Of a DNA stretch of 64,000 nucleotides, positions 27,173 through 35,900 are shown in pieces. Every line of letters begins with the position of its first letter. The stretch's first letter is position 1. The stretch is from assembly GCA_943787785.1 (NCBI GenBank), contig CALSNT010000012.1, positions 124,001-188,000 of the forward strand. The letters are read 5' to 3'. The notes beneath the pieces were generated by a model that did not search any database, had not been told where the DNA came from, and saw only the letters and a program-made list of their open reading frames with translations. Made by a program: the position numbers and the translations under genes. Source of the DNA: an uncultured Paracoccaceae bacterium (GTDB taxonomy: Bacteria > Pseudomonadota > Alphaproteobacteria > Rhodobacterales > Rhodobacteraceae).

Positions 27173-28555
27173 TCAGGTTACGGAAAACTGTCCCATCATT
27201 CCGGCGTCTTCGTGCTCCAGGATGTGGCAGTGGAACATATACGGCGTTTCGGGCGCGGCAGGCTGGTCAAAGCGGGCGATTATCTCGGCCTCGCCCGCGA
27301 CCAGCACGGTGTCCTTCCAACCTATGTTCTCAGGGCGCGGCGCGGCACCATTTTCGCTGAGCACCCGGAAAACGACGCCGTGGACATGGAACGGATGTGC
27401 CACCATCGCTCCGCGAATTGTCCAGCGCTCGACGTCGCCCAGATTGACGCGGAAGTTGAGGTGGTCCATGGCAAACGGCCTGCCGTTGATAGAAAATTCG
27501 CGCCGGCCCATCATGCCGCCACCCATACCCATTTCCAGCAACACCGTCCGGGTTTTGGCGGCAGGACCGACCAGATCGAGTGGCACCCCGTCAAGAACGT
27601 CGGGAAGGCGGTCGATTCTTGCGGCAAGAGATGTGTCAATGGCGAAGGGCAGTACGGTGAAAGGACGCGACGGTTCGCTCATCAGCGCCGGAGCTTCCCC
27701 ATCGCTGAAGTCGACGAGAACCTCGACCCGTTCACCGGGAGCCAGCCGCAGGGACTGAACGGTGATTGGGGCAGTCAAGAAGCCGCCATCGGTCGTGATC
27801 AGGTGCATCGGACGGTCGTCACTTAGATGGAGCGTGTAGATCCGCCCGTTCGATCCGTTCAGCAGGCGCAGACGAGTGATCCCGGCAGGCACAGCCGCAG
27901 TGGCGCCGACTTGCCCGTTGACCATCATCCGATTGCCGCCAAAGCCGTGCATCAGGTCCATCATTGTTGGATCATAGACCATCCGACCGCCGCCATCGAA
28001 ACGCCGGTCCTGTATGACAAGCGACAGATCATCGATGCCGTAAGTGTTGGGCAAACCACGCTCATCATCGCGCCCATCGGTCAGATGGATCAGGCCCGCT
28101 AGCCCGGCATAAACCTGCGGAGCAGTTTTGCCGTGAATATGGGAATGATACCATATTGTTGCCGGGCTCTGGGCGATTTGCATGTCCGGCTCCCAGGTCG
28201 CACCAGTAGCAACCGGAAGATGTGGCCCGCCGTCGTGCACCCCGGGAACCAACAGGCCATGCCAATGGGCGCTAATCGGCTCTGCCAGCGTGTTTTCGAC
28301 CCGTGCCGCCAATGGACCATTCTGGAGCACCACTGTGGGGCCGAGGAAGGCTTGATTGAAACCCGCGGTACGTGAGGCCACGTCGCCAATGAATGAAGTG
28401 GTCCCGGCCTGCGCAGTCAAATTCATACGGCCCGACGACCGAGTGTCGAGCAGCGGTGGCATCGTCAGCCGATGGCCGGTGGCAAATGCCGCACTGCCTG
28501 CAAGAACTGCGGCACCAGCGATCATCGAGCGTTGCAGAAACTGTCGTCTGTTCAT
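27173..28555 (-). CDS. Multicopper oxidase, Tat-exported
   Basis: A 460-residue three-cupredoxin oxidase. The N-terminus MNRRQFLQRSMIAGAAVLAG is a Tat signal. Copper ligand motifs are HWHGLLVPG, WYHSHIHG, HPFHVHGVVF and the T1/T3 cluster HCHILEHEDAGMMG, with Met as T1 axial ligand. It is like CueO/SufI-type enzymes that oxidise Cu(I) in the periplasm, and a Met-rich stretch (MGMGGGMMGR) supports that. It is divergent from the Cu-type P1B ATPase gene 420 bp away, forming a copper-tolerance pair. Confidence 0.9.
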   Translation of the reverse strand: MNRRQFLQRSMIAGAAVLAGSAAFATGHRLTMPPLLDTRSSGRMNLTAQAGTTSFIGDVASRTAGFNQAFLGPTVVLQNGPLAARVENTLAEPISAHWHGLLVPGVHDGGPHLPVATGATWEPDMQIAQSPATIWYHSHIHGKTAPQVYAGLAGLIHLTDGRDDERGLPNTYGIDDLSLVIQDRRFDGGGRMVYDPTMMDLMHGFGGNRMMVNGQVGATAAVPAGITRLRLLNGSNGRIYTLHLSDDRPMHLITTDGGFLTAPITVQSLRLAPGERVEVLVDFSDGEAPALMSEPSRPFTVLPFAIDTSLAARIDRLPDVLDGVPLDLVGPAAKTRTVLLEMGMGGGMMGRREFSINGRPFAMDHLNFRVNLGDVERWTIRGAMVAHPFHVHGVVFRVLSENGAAPRPENIGWKDTVLVAGEAEIIARFDQPAAPETPYMFHCHILEHEDAGMMGQFSVT

Positions 28556-28837
28556 GGCCTGCCTTTTGATATTTGGACTAACTGCGCAGTGCCTATTCGG
28601 TCAACAATTTCCTGCCCGCGTGGCGCCGCGCCACATTACCACGTCGCCGCGAAAGTATTTCAAATTTCTGTTTGGCGACTCCGAAATCTGCCCACTGGCC
28701 GACCCCGCGTTCCGCGGCAGTTGCAGCCGCGATTGCGGCGAGGACCGATAGCTGGTGCATTTCAAAGTATCCTTCGAACTGGCAATTGCAGTATATGATG
28801 TCGCGAACAAATGGTGCCGACACAGACGGACCCACCG

Positions 28838-28851
28838 TTGACGTGGATCAA
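28838..28851. promoter_or_regulatory. FNR/FixK-like box upstream of the copper ATPase
   Basis: TTGACgtggATCAA matches TTGAT-N4-ATCAA at 9 of 10 positions. It lies in the divergent gap between the multicopper oxidase and the P-type ATPase, 121 bp before the ATPase start. No CueR-type palindrome was seen in the gap. Confidence 0.5.
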
Positions 28852-28972
28852 TCCCCAAGGCTGAAATTTTTGTGTATGGTTCGCAATGACTTCGTCGTTC
28901 GCGGTGTCGCGCACGCAGAAAAAACCAGACGCGCCTAACGCATGCGAAAACAGTCAGACGGATTACAGCACC

Positions 28973-31318
28973 ATGAATGATGCGCACAACGGGCACACCC
29001 ACAGTCCTGCCGAAAGTGCCGAATTTGGCCAAAGAAGCGCCGTCGATCCGGTCTGCGGCATGACAGTAAATCTGGGCTCTGATACGCGCACGTCGACGTT
29101 TGATGGGCAGGATTTCCACTTTTGCTCGTCCGGGTGCAGTACGAAATTTGACGCAGACCCTTGGTTCTATACTTCGGGCAACGCCGCGCGGGTCGTGAAA
29201 CCCGCCTCGGCTGGCGCGGTTTACACCTGTCCAATGCACCCGGAAGTTCGGCAAGATTTCCCCGGCGCCTGCCCGATCTGCGGCATGGCACTGGAGCCCG
29301 AGATCGCCAGCGATGAGCCATCTCATGAATTGGTTAATTTCACCCGCCGGCTTTGGGTCAGTGTCGCCGCCGCAATCCCTCTGCTGATCCTGACAATGGC
29401 CGGAATGATCGGCATCCCGGTGCGGGAGTGGGTCGGACATCAGAATGCCGCCTATCTGGAATTCCTGCTGGCAACACCCATCGTGCTCTGGGCGGCGTTG
29501 CCGTTCTTTCAGCGCGGCTGGACCTCGCTCGTCAATCGCAACCCGAACATGTGGACGCTGATCTCGCTTGGCGTCGGAGCGGCTTATTCGTTCTCGATCT
29601 TCGCGACGTTCTTGCCTGGAGTATTTCCCGAAGCCTACCGCATGGAAGGTGTCGTCGGCACGTACTTCGAAGCCGCTGTAGTGATTATCGCGCTGATCTT
29701 CGTAGGGCAGGTTTTGGAACTCAGGGCCCGAGAACGGACCGGCGATGCGATCCGCGCGCTGCTGGATCTTGCGCCAAAGACCGCTCGCCGGATTCTACCG
29801 GATGGATCCGAATATGACGCGCCGCTGGAAAATCTTCTGCCGGGCGATAAGCTCCGGGTCCGCCCCGGTGACGCCGTGCCGGTGGATGGGGTGGTCATCG
29901 ACGGGCACAGTTCGGTCGATGAAAGCTTGCTGACCGGCGAACCGGTGCCCGTCGAGAAATCGGCGGGCGATGCGGTCACAGTTGGGACGATCAACAAAAA
30001 CGGCACCATTGCGATCGAGGCGGCGAAGGTCGGGGCCGACATGGTGCTGTCCCAGATCGTCGCTATGGTCGCGAACGCGCGCCGGTCGCGCGCACCGATA
30101 CAAGGGCTGGCCGACCGGGTTTCGGCAGTGTTCGTGCCGAGCGTCGTTCTGGTGGCGATCCTCGCTTTCACCGCGTGGATGGTGTTCGGGCCGGACCCGG
30201 CATTCATATACTCGATCGCAGCGGCAGTGTCCGTTCTGATCATCGCTTGTCCCTGCGCGCTAGGCCTTGCGACGCCGATATCGATCACCACAGCCGCCGG
30301 TCGGGGTGCGCAGGCGGGAGTGTTGATCAAGGATGCGGAAGCGCTGGAACGGATGGCGGCGGTCGATACCCTGATCGTCGACAAGACCGGCACCCTGACC
30401 GAGGGCAAGCCGGTTCTGACCGACGTGGTTGCGTTCGGCGATGTGGCCGAGGATCAAGTTCTGGCGCTGGCGGCGGCGCTTGAAAAGCCCTCCGAACATC
30501 CACTGGCCGAGGCTATTTTGGCCGGGGCGAAGTCGCGTGGCGTCGTGTCTGCAACTGCAGCGGATTTCGAAGCAGTGACCGGCAAGGGCGTGCGGGCAAC
30601 GGTTGGCGGGCAAAAGGTCGCGCTGGGAAACAGCGCTATGATGCGCGACATCGGTGCGGACACTACCGCGCATGAAGGTGCCGCAGATACCCTGCGGGCT
30701 GAAGGGAAGACGGTCATGCTTGTGGCTGTAGATGGCGCGCTGGCAGGGCTCATTGCCGTGGCCGATCCGATCAAAGCCTCGACCGTACCGGCAATCAAAG
30801 CGCTGCATCAACTGGGCGTTCGGTTGATCATGGCGACTGGTGACAACGAACGCACAGCGGCGGCGGTGGCCGGCAGGTTAGGGATCGACGAAGTTCGCGC
30901 CGGGGTTCTTCCCGCCGACAAGAAAGATCTGGTTGATGTTTTGCGCAGCGAAGGGCGGGTAATCGCAATGGCGGGTGACGGCGTGAACGACGCCCCCGCG
31001 CTGGCAGCAGCGGACGTTGGCATCGCCATGGGCTCGGGTGCGGATGTGGCGATGGAAAGCGCCGGAATCACCCTGCTGGGCGGTGATTTGATGGGGATCG
31101 TACGAGCCCGGACATTGGCCAAGGCAACCCTGCGCAATATCAAACAGAACCTGTTTTTCGCCTTCGCCTACAACGGGATCGGCGTACCGATTGCTGCCGG
31201 GATGCTTTACCCTGTCCTCGGCCTGCTATTGTCACCGATGATCGCCGCAGCCGCGATGAGTCTATCTTCCGTCTCAGTCATCTCGAACGCGTTGCGCTTG
31301 CGACGCGTTGTGCTGTGA
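28973..31318 (+). CDS. Copper-type P1B ATPase
   Basis: 781 residues from the ATG at 28973 ([11 protein letters not shown]); a frame start at 28886 is less likely. In order: a YHS-like domain ([13 protein letters not shown] ... [13 protein letters not shown]), a heavy-metal-binding zinc-ribbon ([24 protein letters not shown]), transmembrane helices, the actuator TGEPVPVEK, the metal path [12 protein letters not shown], phosphorylation site DKTGTLTEG and hinge [20 protein letters not shown]. The last helices keep [15 protein letters not shown], the Cu(I) pattern. It should export Cu(I), or load periplasmic copper enzymes. The family is often annotated CopA/CopB; the subgroup is not decided here. 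Confidence 0.92.
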   Translation: MNDAHNGHTHSPAESAEFGQRSAVDPVCGMTVNLGSDTRTSTFDGQDFHFCSSGCSTKFDADPWFYTSGNAARVVKPASAGAVYTCPMHPEVRQDFPGACPICGMALEPEIASDEPSHELVNFTRRLWVSVAAAIPLLILTMAGMIGIPVREWVGHQNAAYLEFLLATPIVLWAALPFFQRGWTSLVNRNPNMWTLISLGVGAAYSFSIFATFLPGVFPEAYRMEGVVGTYFEAAVVIIALIFVGQVLELRARERTGDAIRALLDLAPKTARRILPDGSEYDAPLENLLPGDKLRVRPGDAVPVDGVVIDGHSSVDESLLTGEPVPVEKSAGDAVTVGTINKNGTIAIEAAKVGADMVLSQIVAMVANARRSRAPIQGLADRVSAVFVPSVVLVAILAFTAWMVFGPDPAFIYSIAAAVSVLIIACPCALGLATPISITTAAGRGAQAGVLIKDAEALERMAAVDTLIVDKTGTLTEGKPVLTDVVAFGDVAEDQVLALAAALEKPSEHPLAEAILAGAKSRGVVSATAADFEAVTGKGVRATVGGQKVALGNSAMMRDIGADTTAHEGAADTLRAEGKTVMLVAVDGALAGLIAVADPIKASTVPAIKALHQLGVRLIMATGDNERTAAAVAGRLGIDEVRAGVLPADKKDLVDVLRSEGRVIAMAGDGVNDAPALAAADVGIAMGSGADVAMESAGITLLGGDLMGIVRARTLAKATLRNIKQNLFFAFAYNGIGVPIAAGMLYPVLGLLLSPMIAAAAMSLSSVSVISNALRLRRVVL

Positions 31319-31336
31319 TGTCATGCGCGCCGCAAC

Positions 31337-32305
31337 TCAGATCGTAGATATGTCGCATTGGTCCAACAGGGCCCGGACCACGGTCGCCTCGCACAACTGC
31401 GTGGCGGGCGTCATCACAGCCGCGCTTGCGGCCGCGACGCCCCACCTGAGCGCCTGATCGGGCGTTTCACCACGTGACAGGGCGAGCGTCAGCGCACCCA
31501 TGAAACTGTCTCCCGCGCCGGTGGTGCTGACGACCGTTACGTCCGCCGCACAGCAAAAGTACCTCGCCTCGGCAGTGGCCAGGACCGACCCTGCAGCGCC
31601 GCAGCCAAGCACCACGGTTTTGGCAACACCACGCCGGACCAGCGAAGCAGCCAGATCAGCACTCGCCTCTGCGCCCGTCAGCGCTCCGCCTGAGATCTGT
31701 TCCGCCTCTGACTGATCTAACCGCAGCAAGAATGGTGGGTGGGCCGGGTCCCTGACCAAATGTTGCAGCGCGGTGCCCGAGGTGTCGACGCACAGGTGAT
31801 GCCCCGACCGATGCAGGCTGGCGGCGCAGGTTGTGATGAAGTCCTCCGGCAGGCCCAGTGGCATACTACCGCTGAACACGACGTGCCCTCCACGCTGCAT
31901 CTGCGCTGCCGCATCCAGGATCCCGGCCAGAATCCGGTTGGCGGTTTCGGCGTCGATCTGCGGTCCAGGCAGAATGAACCGGTATTGCGCACTGGTGCTG
32001 GTGTCGGTGACGGCAAAGCTTTGGCGGGTTTCGGGGTCGATCGGGATCGGATGCGCAGTGATGCCTTCGGCTTCCAGCAGGCTCAGCAGATGCGCGCCGG
32101 TGGTACCGCCGGTCACTGCCAGCGCCCGGCATCCGCCGCCCAGCCGCATGATCACCCTTGCGACGTTGATACCGCCACCACCGGGATCGATCCGGGGCGC
32201 GCCACAGCGCAGTTTGATGCCGGGCTCGACCCGCTCCACCGACGTCGCAATATCAAGCGCCGGGTTCAGCGTGACCGTCAGGATCGATGTCGCGGGCCTA
32301 CTCAT
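31337..32305 (-). CDS. PfkB-family hexose/phosphofructose kinase
   Basis: A 322-residue sugar kinase of the ribokinase fold: TLNPALDIATSVERVEPGIK at the start, GGGGINVARVIMRLGGG for substrate binding, and the catalytic C-terminal motif VVSTTGAGDSFMGALTLAL with Asp base. It is closest in look to 6-phosphofructokinase 2 / 1-phosphofructokinase. In many bacteria such a kinase is part of oxygen-limitation or dormancy regulons beside universal stress genes, which fits the FNR-like box 33 bp upstream of its start. It converges with the ATPase. Confidence 0.85.
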   Translation of the reverse strand: MSRPATSILTVTLNPALDIATSVERVEPGIKLRCGAPRIDPGGGGINVARVIMRLGGGCRALAVTGGTTGAHLLSLLEAEGITAHPIPIDPETRQSFAVTDTSTSAQYRFILPGPQIDAETANRILAGILDAAAQMQRGGHVVFSGSMPLGLPEDFITTCAASLHRSGHHLCVDTSGTALQHLVRDPAHPPFLLRLDQSEAEQISGGALTGAEASADLAASLVRRGVAKTVVLGCGAAGSVLATAEARYFCCAADVTVVSTTGAGDSFMGALTLALSRGETPDQALRWGVAAASAAVMTPATQLCEATVVRALLDQCDISTI

Positions 32306-32338
32306 AGGTTATGAATACCGACCGGCCCGCCCTGCTGT

Positions 32339-32352
32339 TTGAGCAATATCAA
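32339..32352. promoter_or_regulatory. FNR/FixK-like box in a divergent promoter
   Basis: TTGAGcaatATCAA, 9 of 10 matches to TTGAT-N4-ATCAA. It is between pfkB-like (starts at 32305, minus) and the conserved hypothetical gene (starts at 32403, plus), 50 bp before the latter. Confidence 0.55.
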
Positions 32353-32402
32353 CGCCCCGGGCCGCGATAACTGCAATCCTTCCGTTAAGGAGGAGCCGCA
32401 TC

Positions 32403-32909
32403 ATGAAAACCAATGCTACGCCCATCTACGATCAAAGCCACAACACCACGGGCTGCTGCCCCAAGTTCAACCCCAAGGGCTGGGACAACCAAGAGCTTCA
32501 TTTCAAGGACAAGAAATTCCTGCGCGCGGTGACCAAAAGTGCGATGCATGTTCCGCTGAACATGGGCAGCGTTTTCGGGCGGGTGGCTGAACACATGGAA
32601 GACAGCGCTGCGATGACCACAGAGGACACATTCATCCTCAGCCGCGATACGTCACCTTGGGAAGCCGAGCACCTGTTTGCAGTCAGAAAAGATGTCGAGG
32701 GCGAAGAAATGGTGACACTGTCAGGTGATTTCGTCACCCGCGTCTTCGAAGGCCCTTATCGCAAGGCCAAGGGTTGGGACACCGAAATGCGAGTGGCGGC
32801 CAAAGCGCAAGGCAAGGAGGACACGGAGGTATATTTCATGTACACGACCTGTCCTCGGTGCTCCAAAGCCTACGGTGAAAACTATTTGGTCGGTGTGGCG
32901 CGGATTTAA
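32403..32909 (+). CDS. Conserved hypothetical protein with Cys motifs
   Basis: A 168-residue soluble protein with a strong AAGGAGGA ribosome-binding site. It contains GCCPKFNPKGWDNQELHFKD near the start, a central AMHVPLNMGSVFGRV, and a C-terminal TTCPRCSKAYGENYLVGVA, i.e. CC plus CxxC that could bind a metal. I recognise it as a widely conserved family sometimes labelled hydrolase without experimental basis, so no activity is claimed. Position under an FNR-like box suggests low-oxygen expression. Confidence 0.7.
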   Translation: MKTNATPIYDQSHNTTGCCPKFNPKGWDNQELHFKDKKFLRAVTKSAMHVPLNMGSVFGRVAEHMEDSAAMTTEDTFILSRDTSPWEAEHLFAVRKDVEGEEMVTLSGDFVTRVFEGPYRKAKGWDTEMRVAAKAQGKEDTEVYFMYTTCPRCSKAYGENYLVGVARI

Positions 32910-32927
32910 GTGTGAACTGGGGTGGCG

Positions 32928-33701
32928 TCACCCCAGCGTGACGTCCAGAAACAGCATCACCACCAGACCGATCATCAGGCCGCCCGTCGCGCCATCCTGA
33001 TGCCCGTGGCGATGGGTTTCAGGGATGATCTCGTGACTGATGACATAGATCATTGCACCCGCCGCCAGCACCAGCCCCCAGGGCAGCGCGATTGCAGACA
33101 CACCGACAGCCGCTGCACCGACAAGGCCCGCCAAAGGTTCGATCAGGCCTGTTGCCGCCGCGATCATAAACGCGGTGGCCTTGCTGTATCGTTCACCCCG
33201 AAGGGCGACCGCGACGGCCAATCCCTCAGGGATATTCTGCAGGCCGATGCCGATGGCGAGCGAGGTTCCCGCTGCCACGTCACCACCGCCAAAGCCGACA
33301 CCCACGGCAAGTCCTTCGGGCGCATTGTGGATTGTGATTGCAATCACGAACAGCCAGATCTTCTGCAGGCTGTCACTGACAGGCCCCTCCCGACCGGTTA
33401 TGAAATGCTGGTGCGGCAAGGCGCGGTCGACGCCGTAGATCATGGCTGCTCCAAGCAGCAGCCCCACCACGGCGATAGCTGCGGGCACCCAGCCGGAACC
33501 GTACAAAACCTCTGATGCGTCCAGACTGGGCAGGATCAGAGAGAAGAACGAGGCGGCCAGCATTACCCCGGCCGCGAAGCCCAGCAAGAGATCATTTGTC
33601 CGCTCGGATATGCTGCGGCCGAACAGGATCGGTAGCGCCCCCGCAGCAGTCATCAGACCGGCCCCGAGGCTGCCCAGAAATCCCATCATCAGCGGGGTCA
33701 T
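32928..33701 (-). CDS. ZIP-family metal transporter
   Basis: A 257-residue inner-membrane protein with about eight helices. The two metal-path helices are clear: HNAPEGLAVGVGFGGGD (helix IV) and IGIGLQNIPEGLAVAVALRG (helix V, with N-x-P-E-G). ZIP proteins import Zn(II), Fe(II) or Mn(II); the N-P-E-G variants resemble ZupT-like and heavy-metal GufA types. It follows the ABC permease gene by 16 bp on the same strand. Confidence 0.85.
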   Translation of the reverse strand: MTPLMMGFLGSLGAGLMTAAGALPILFGRSISERTNDLLLGFAAGVMLAASFFSLILPSLDASEVLYGSGWVPAAIAVVGLLLGAAMIYGVDRALPHQHFITGREGPVSDSLQKIWLFVIAITIHNAPEGLAVGVGFGGGDVAAGTSLAIGIGLQNIPEGLAVAVALRGERYSKATAFMIAAATGLIEPLAGLVGAAAVGVSAIALPWGLVLAAGAMIYVISHEIIPETHRHGHQDGATGGLMIGLVVMLFLDVTLG

Positions 33702-33717
33702 GAGCGCGCCTAACCTG

Positions 33718-34986
33718 TCATTCCTTGACGTAGGGCTGGCCGTCCGCCGACGGCGCCCGCGCCCGCCCGACCAGCCCCGCCACCACGATGATCGTGGCGA
33801 TATAGGGCGACATTGCCAGGAATTCGGATGGGATCGGCGTGTTCAATAGTGCCAGTTTCTGTTGCAGAGAGTCAGCGAACCCGAACACCAACGCTGCGGC
33901 AAGCGCGCCCACAGGATGCCACCGTCCGAAAATCATTGCCGCCAGTCCGATGTAACCTCGCCCGCCCGTCATGCCCTCGTCAAAGCGCCCGACCGCTCCC
34001 AGCGTGAACCAGGCCCCGCCAAACCCGGCGACCATGCCCGCCAACGTGACGTTGATATAGCGTGTCCGGTAGACGTTGATACCCAATGTGTCGGCGGCGC
34101 GCGGGTGCTCCCCCACTGCGCGGGCGCGCAGGCCCATCCGGGTGTGAAACAGATAGTATGTGGCCACGCCGACCATGATCAGGGCACCATAGACAAACAG
34201 GTTCTGCTGAAAGAACATCGGTCCGATGACTGGAATATCCCCTAGCAGCGGGATCTTGTACGCGCGGAACACGGGCGCATTGTTGAGGAACCGATGCTCG
34301 GCAAAGACCTGGCTTGAAACGTAAGAGGTCAGCCCAAGCACGAACAGGTTGATCACCACGCCTGCGATGATCTGGTCCATCCGATAGGTCACCACCAGCG
34401 CGGCGAGGATGAACCCGAACAACCCGCCCACCGCTACTGCGGCGAAAAGACCACCGAAACCGCCCAATAGCGAACCGACCAGCGCCCCGGTGAAGGCCCC
34501 GGCGAGCAGCATCCCCTCGATGGCGATGTTGACGACGGCGACCCGTTCGGACAGCATGCCTGCCAGACCGCCCAGCGCAATCGGCACCGCCCGCACCATG
34601 GTCGCCTGCAGCATTCCGGTCAGCGAAAACGCCTTGCCTGCCGTGGCCCAAACCAAAAAGGCCGCGACAAGTATTGCCAGACCTATGCCCAACGACAGCG
34701 AGGTCCAGCGAATGCCTCCGCGCAAGAATTGCCGCGCGCCAAGGAACGCGAGGATTGCCGTAGCCGCATAGAGAAACGGACCGCCTGGGACGACGAGGTT
34801 GCCAATCGGGAACCGGTCGGTCGGGCGCGATAGACGGAACGTGGCGCTACCGTTGATGTCGGGAAGGAATACCAGCGCCACCAGCACCGCGCAGCCCAGC
34901 AGCACGATTCCGGTGATCCGCGCCTGCCTCTGCTTGCCGGTATCGATCCGCGCGATGGGCGCAGAGGTGTCGGGAATTGCGGTCAT
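33718..34986 (-). CDS. ABC transporter permease, nucleoside/BMP type
   Basis: A 422-residue permease with about 10 helices and the BPD_transp_2 core: GLAGMLSERVAVVNIAIEGM, LLAGAFTGALVG, and the coupling-region HTRMGLRARAVGEHPRAADT. It resembles the second permease (YufQ/NupQ-like) of guanosine or nucleoside importers. The partner ATPase, first permease and binding protein are not adjacent, and the upstream neighbour is a truncated foreign gene, so the operon has been broken. The ATG overlaps head-to-head the start of that fragment. Confidence 0.85.
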   Translation of the reverse strand: MTAIPDTSAPIARIDTGKQRQARITGIVLLGCAVLVALVFLPDINGSATFRLSRPTDRFPIGNLVVPGGPFLYAATAILAFLGARQFLRGGIRWTSLSLGIGLAILVAAFLVWATAGKAFSLTGMLQATMVRAVPIALGGLAGMLSERVAVVNIAIEGMLLAGAFTGALVGSLLGGFGGLFAAVAVGGLFGFILAALVVTYRMDQIIAGVVINLFVLGLTSYVSSQVFAEHRFLNNAPVFRAYKIPLLGDIPVIGPMFFQQNLFVYGALIMVGVATYYLFHTRMGLRARAVGEHPRAADTLGINVYRTRYINVTLAGMVAGFGGAWFTLGAVGRFDEGMTGGRGYIGLAAMIFGRWHPVGALAAALVFGFADSLQQKLALLNTPIPSEFLAMSPYIATIIVVAGLVGRARAPSADGQPYVKE

Positions 34987-35296
34987 GGCTGTGGCCCTCC
35001 ACCCTTTTGTCGCGCAAAGCCCCAGCCCCCGACCTTTGGCAGCGGCAATCGCGACATTCGTGGCGTTCCTGGCTGCCGGGTTGGTGCCGTTGCTGCCTTA
35101 TCTGTTCGAAATGACGCAGGCATTCCCAACCTCAATCGCCGTCACCGCACTGGTGTTCTTCCTGATCGGCACTTCCAAAAGCCGTTGGTCGCTAGCGCCG
35201 TGGTGGCGCTCGGGCCTGGAAACCGCCAGTATCGGAGCCATTGCCGCGGCCATTGCCTATTTTACAGGGGCCGTTGTGCAATCGTTAGTTGGCTGA
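34985..35296 (+). pseudogene. VIT1/CCC1-family transporter C-terminal fragment
   Basis: About 103 residues hold the last three helices of a VIT/CCC1 iron-manganese transporter: AAAIATFVAFLAAGLVPLLP, VTALVFFLIGTSKSRWSLAP and TASIGAIAAAIAYFTGAVV. The N-terminal two helices with the metal-binding acidic residues are missing upstream, where the ABC permease gene starts. The ATG at 34985 is probably fortuitous. Marks a rearrangement junction at about 34.99 kb. Confidence 0.6.
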
Positions 35297-35313
35297 AAAG
35301 CCACCGCCCGCCC

Positions 35314-35751
35314 CTAGGCGACAATGACGTGACCAAGGCGCGCAGAAAGATCCCGTGCCGGAACCTGCGTCAGGTCCTTGTCAACTTCAGCCACGACTGC
35401 GGCGCGAACCTGATCCGGCAAAGCGGCGCGAAGCTCGCCCAACATGTGGGGTGCCGCAACCAGCACAAGCCGGTCAAAACGGCTTTTGGCAAGATCGTCT
35501 TTGAGGTGGCTGCCAAGTGCGCGGGCAAACTTCTCCTCAGCAAGACGCCTGGGATCGTTTTTTTCAAGCGCGGCCCGTCCGGGACCCGTTGAGGATTGAG
35601 TCACACCCGGTTGATCAGCGTATGCGACAGGATCCGGCGCGCGATATTCACGGCCCGCAACTTCGGCAAATCCGCGCCCCGGCCCATTGTTCTCCGCGAC
35701 ATACGCGTGGCTGGAATTGGCCATGACGGCCCAAGTGACAGTTGGCTTCAT
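35314..35751 (-). CDS. Host-attachment family protein
   Basis: From the ATG at 35751 (MKPTVTWAVMANSSHAYVAE) 145 residues of the family 'protein required for attachment to host cells' (PF10116). Typical parts are the N-terminal strand WAVMANSSHAYV, the basic block DPRRLAEEKFARALGSHLKD and RFDRLVLVAAPHMLGELRAA, resembling an eRF1/RNase-like fold. A longer frame upstream is not supported. It is divergent from the kinase gene with an FNR-like box between. Its role in oxygen or stress response is inferred from position. Confidence 0.8.
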   Translation of the reverse strand: MKPTVTWAVMANSSHAYVAENNGPGRGFAEVAGREYRAPDPVAYADQPGVTQSSTGPGRAALEKNDPRRLAEEKFARALGSHLKDDLAKSRFDRLVLVAAPHMLGELRAALPDQVRAAVVAEVDKDLTQVPARDLSARLGHVIVA

Positions 35752-35806
35752 GGTACGCCTCCATTGTTTCTGATGGTCCTGATAGCGTGCGCAGACCCGA
35801 CGTTGT

Positions 35807-35820
35807 CTGATCAGGATCAA
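35807..35820. promoter_or_regulatory. FNR/FixK-like box in a divergent promoter
   Basis: CTGATcaggATCAA, 9 of 10 matches to TTGAT-N4-ATCAA, between the host-attachment gene (start 35751) and the PAS hybrid kinase (start 35901). Confidence 0.55.
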
Positions 35821-35900
35821 TTCGTGACACAGGAATCGCGATTTGATAGCGAGCAACGTGAGTTGCCAAAAAAGGCGGCATCCGAAAGCTTGGGACGCAC

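Noticed and set aside
28601-29440. Minus-strand ORF in the multicopper oxidase/ATPase gap
   Set aside because: Mostly antisense to the ATPase; the gap part has no motif. The gap is better read as a divergent promoter.
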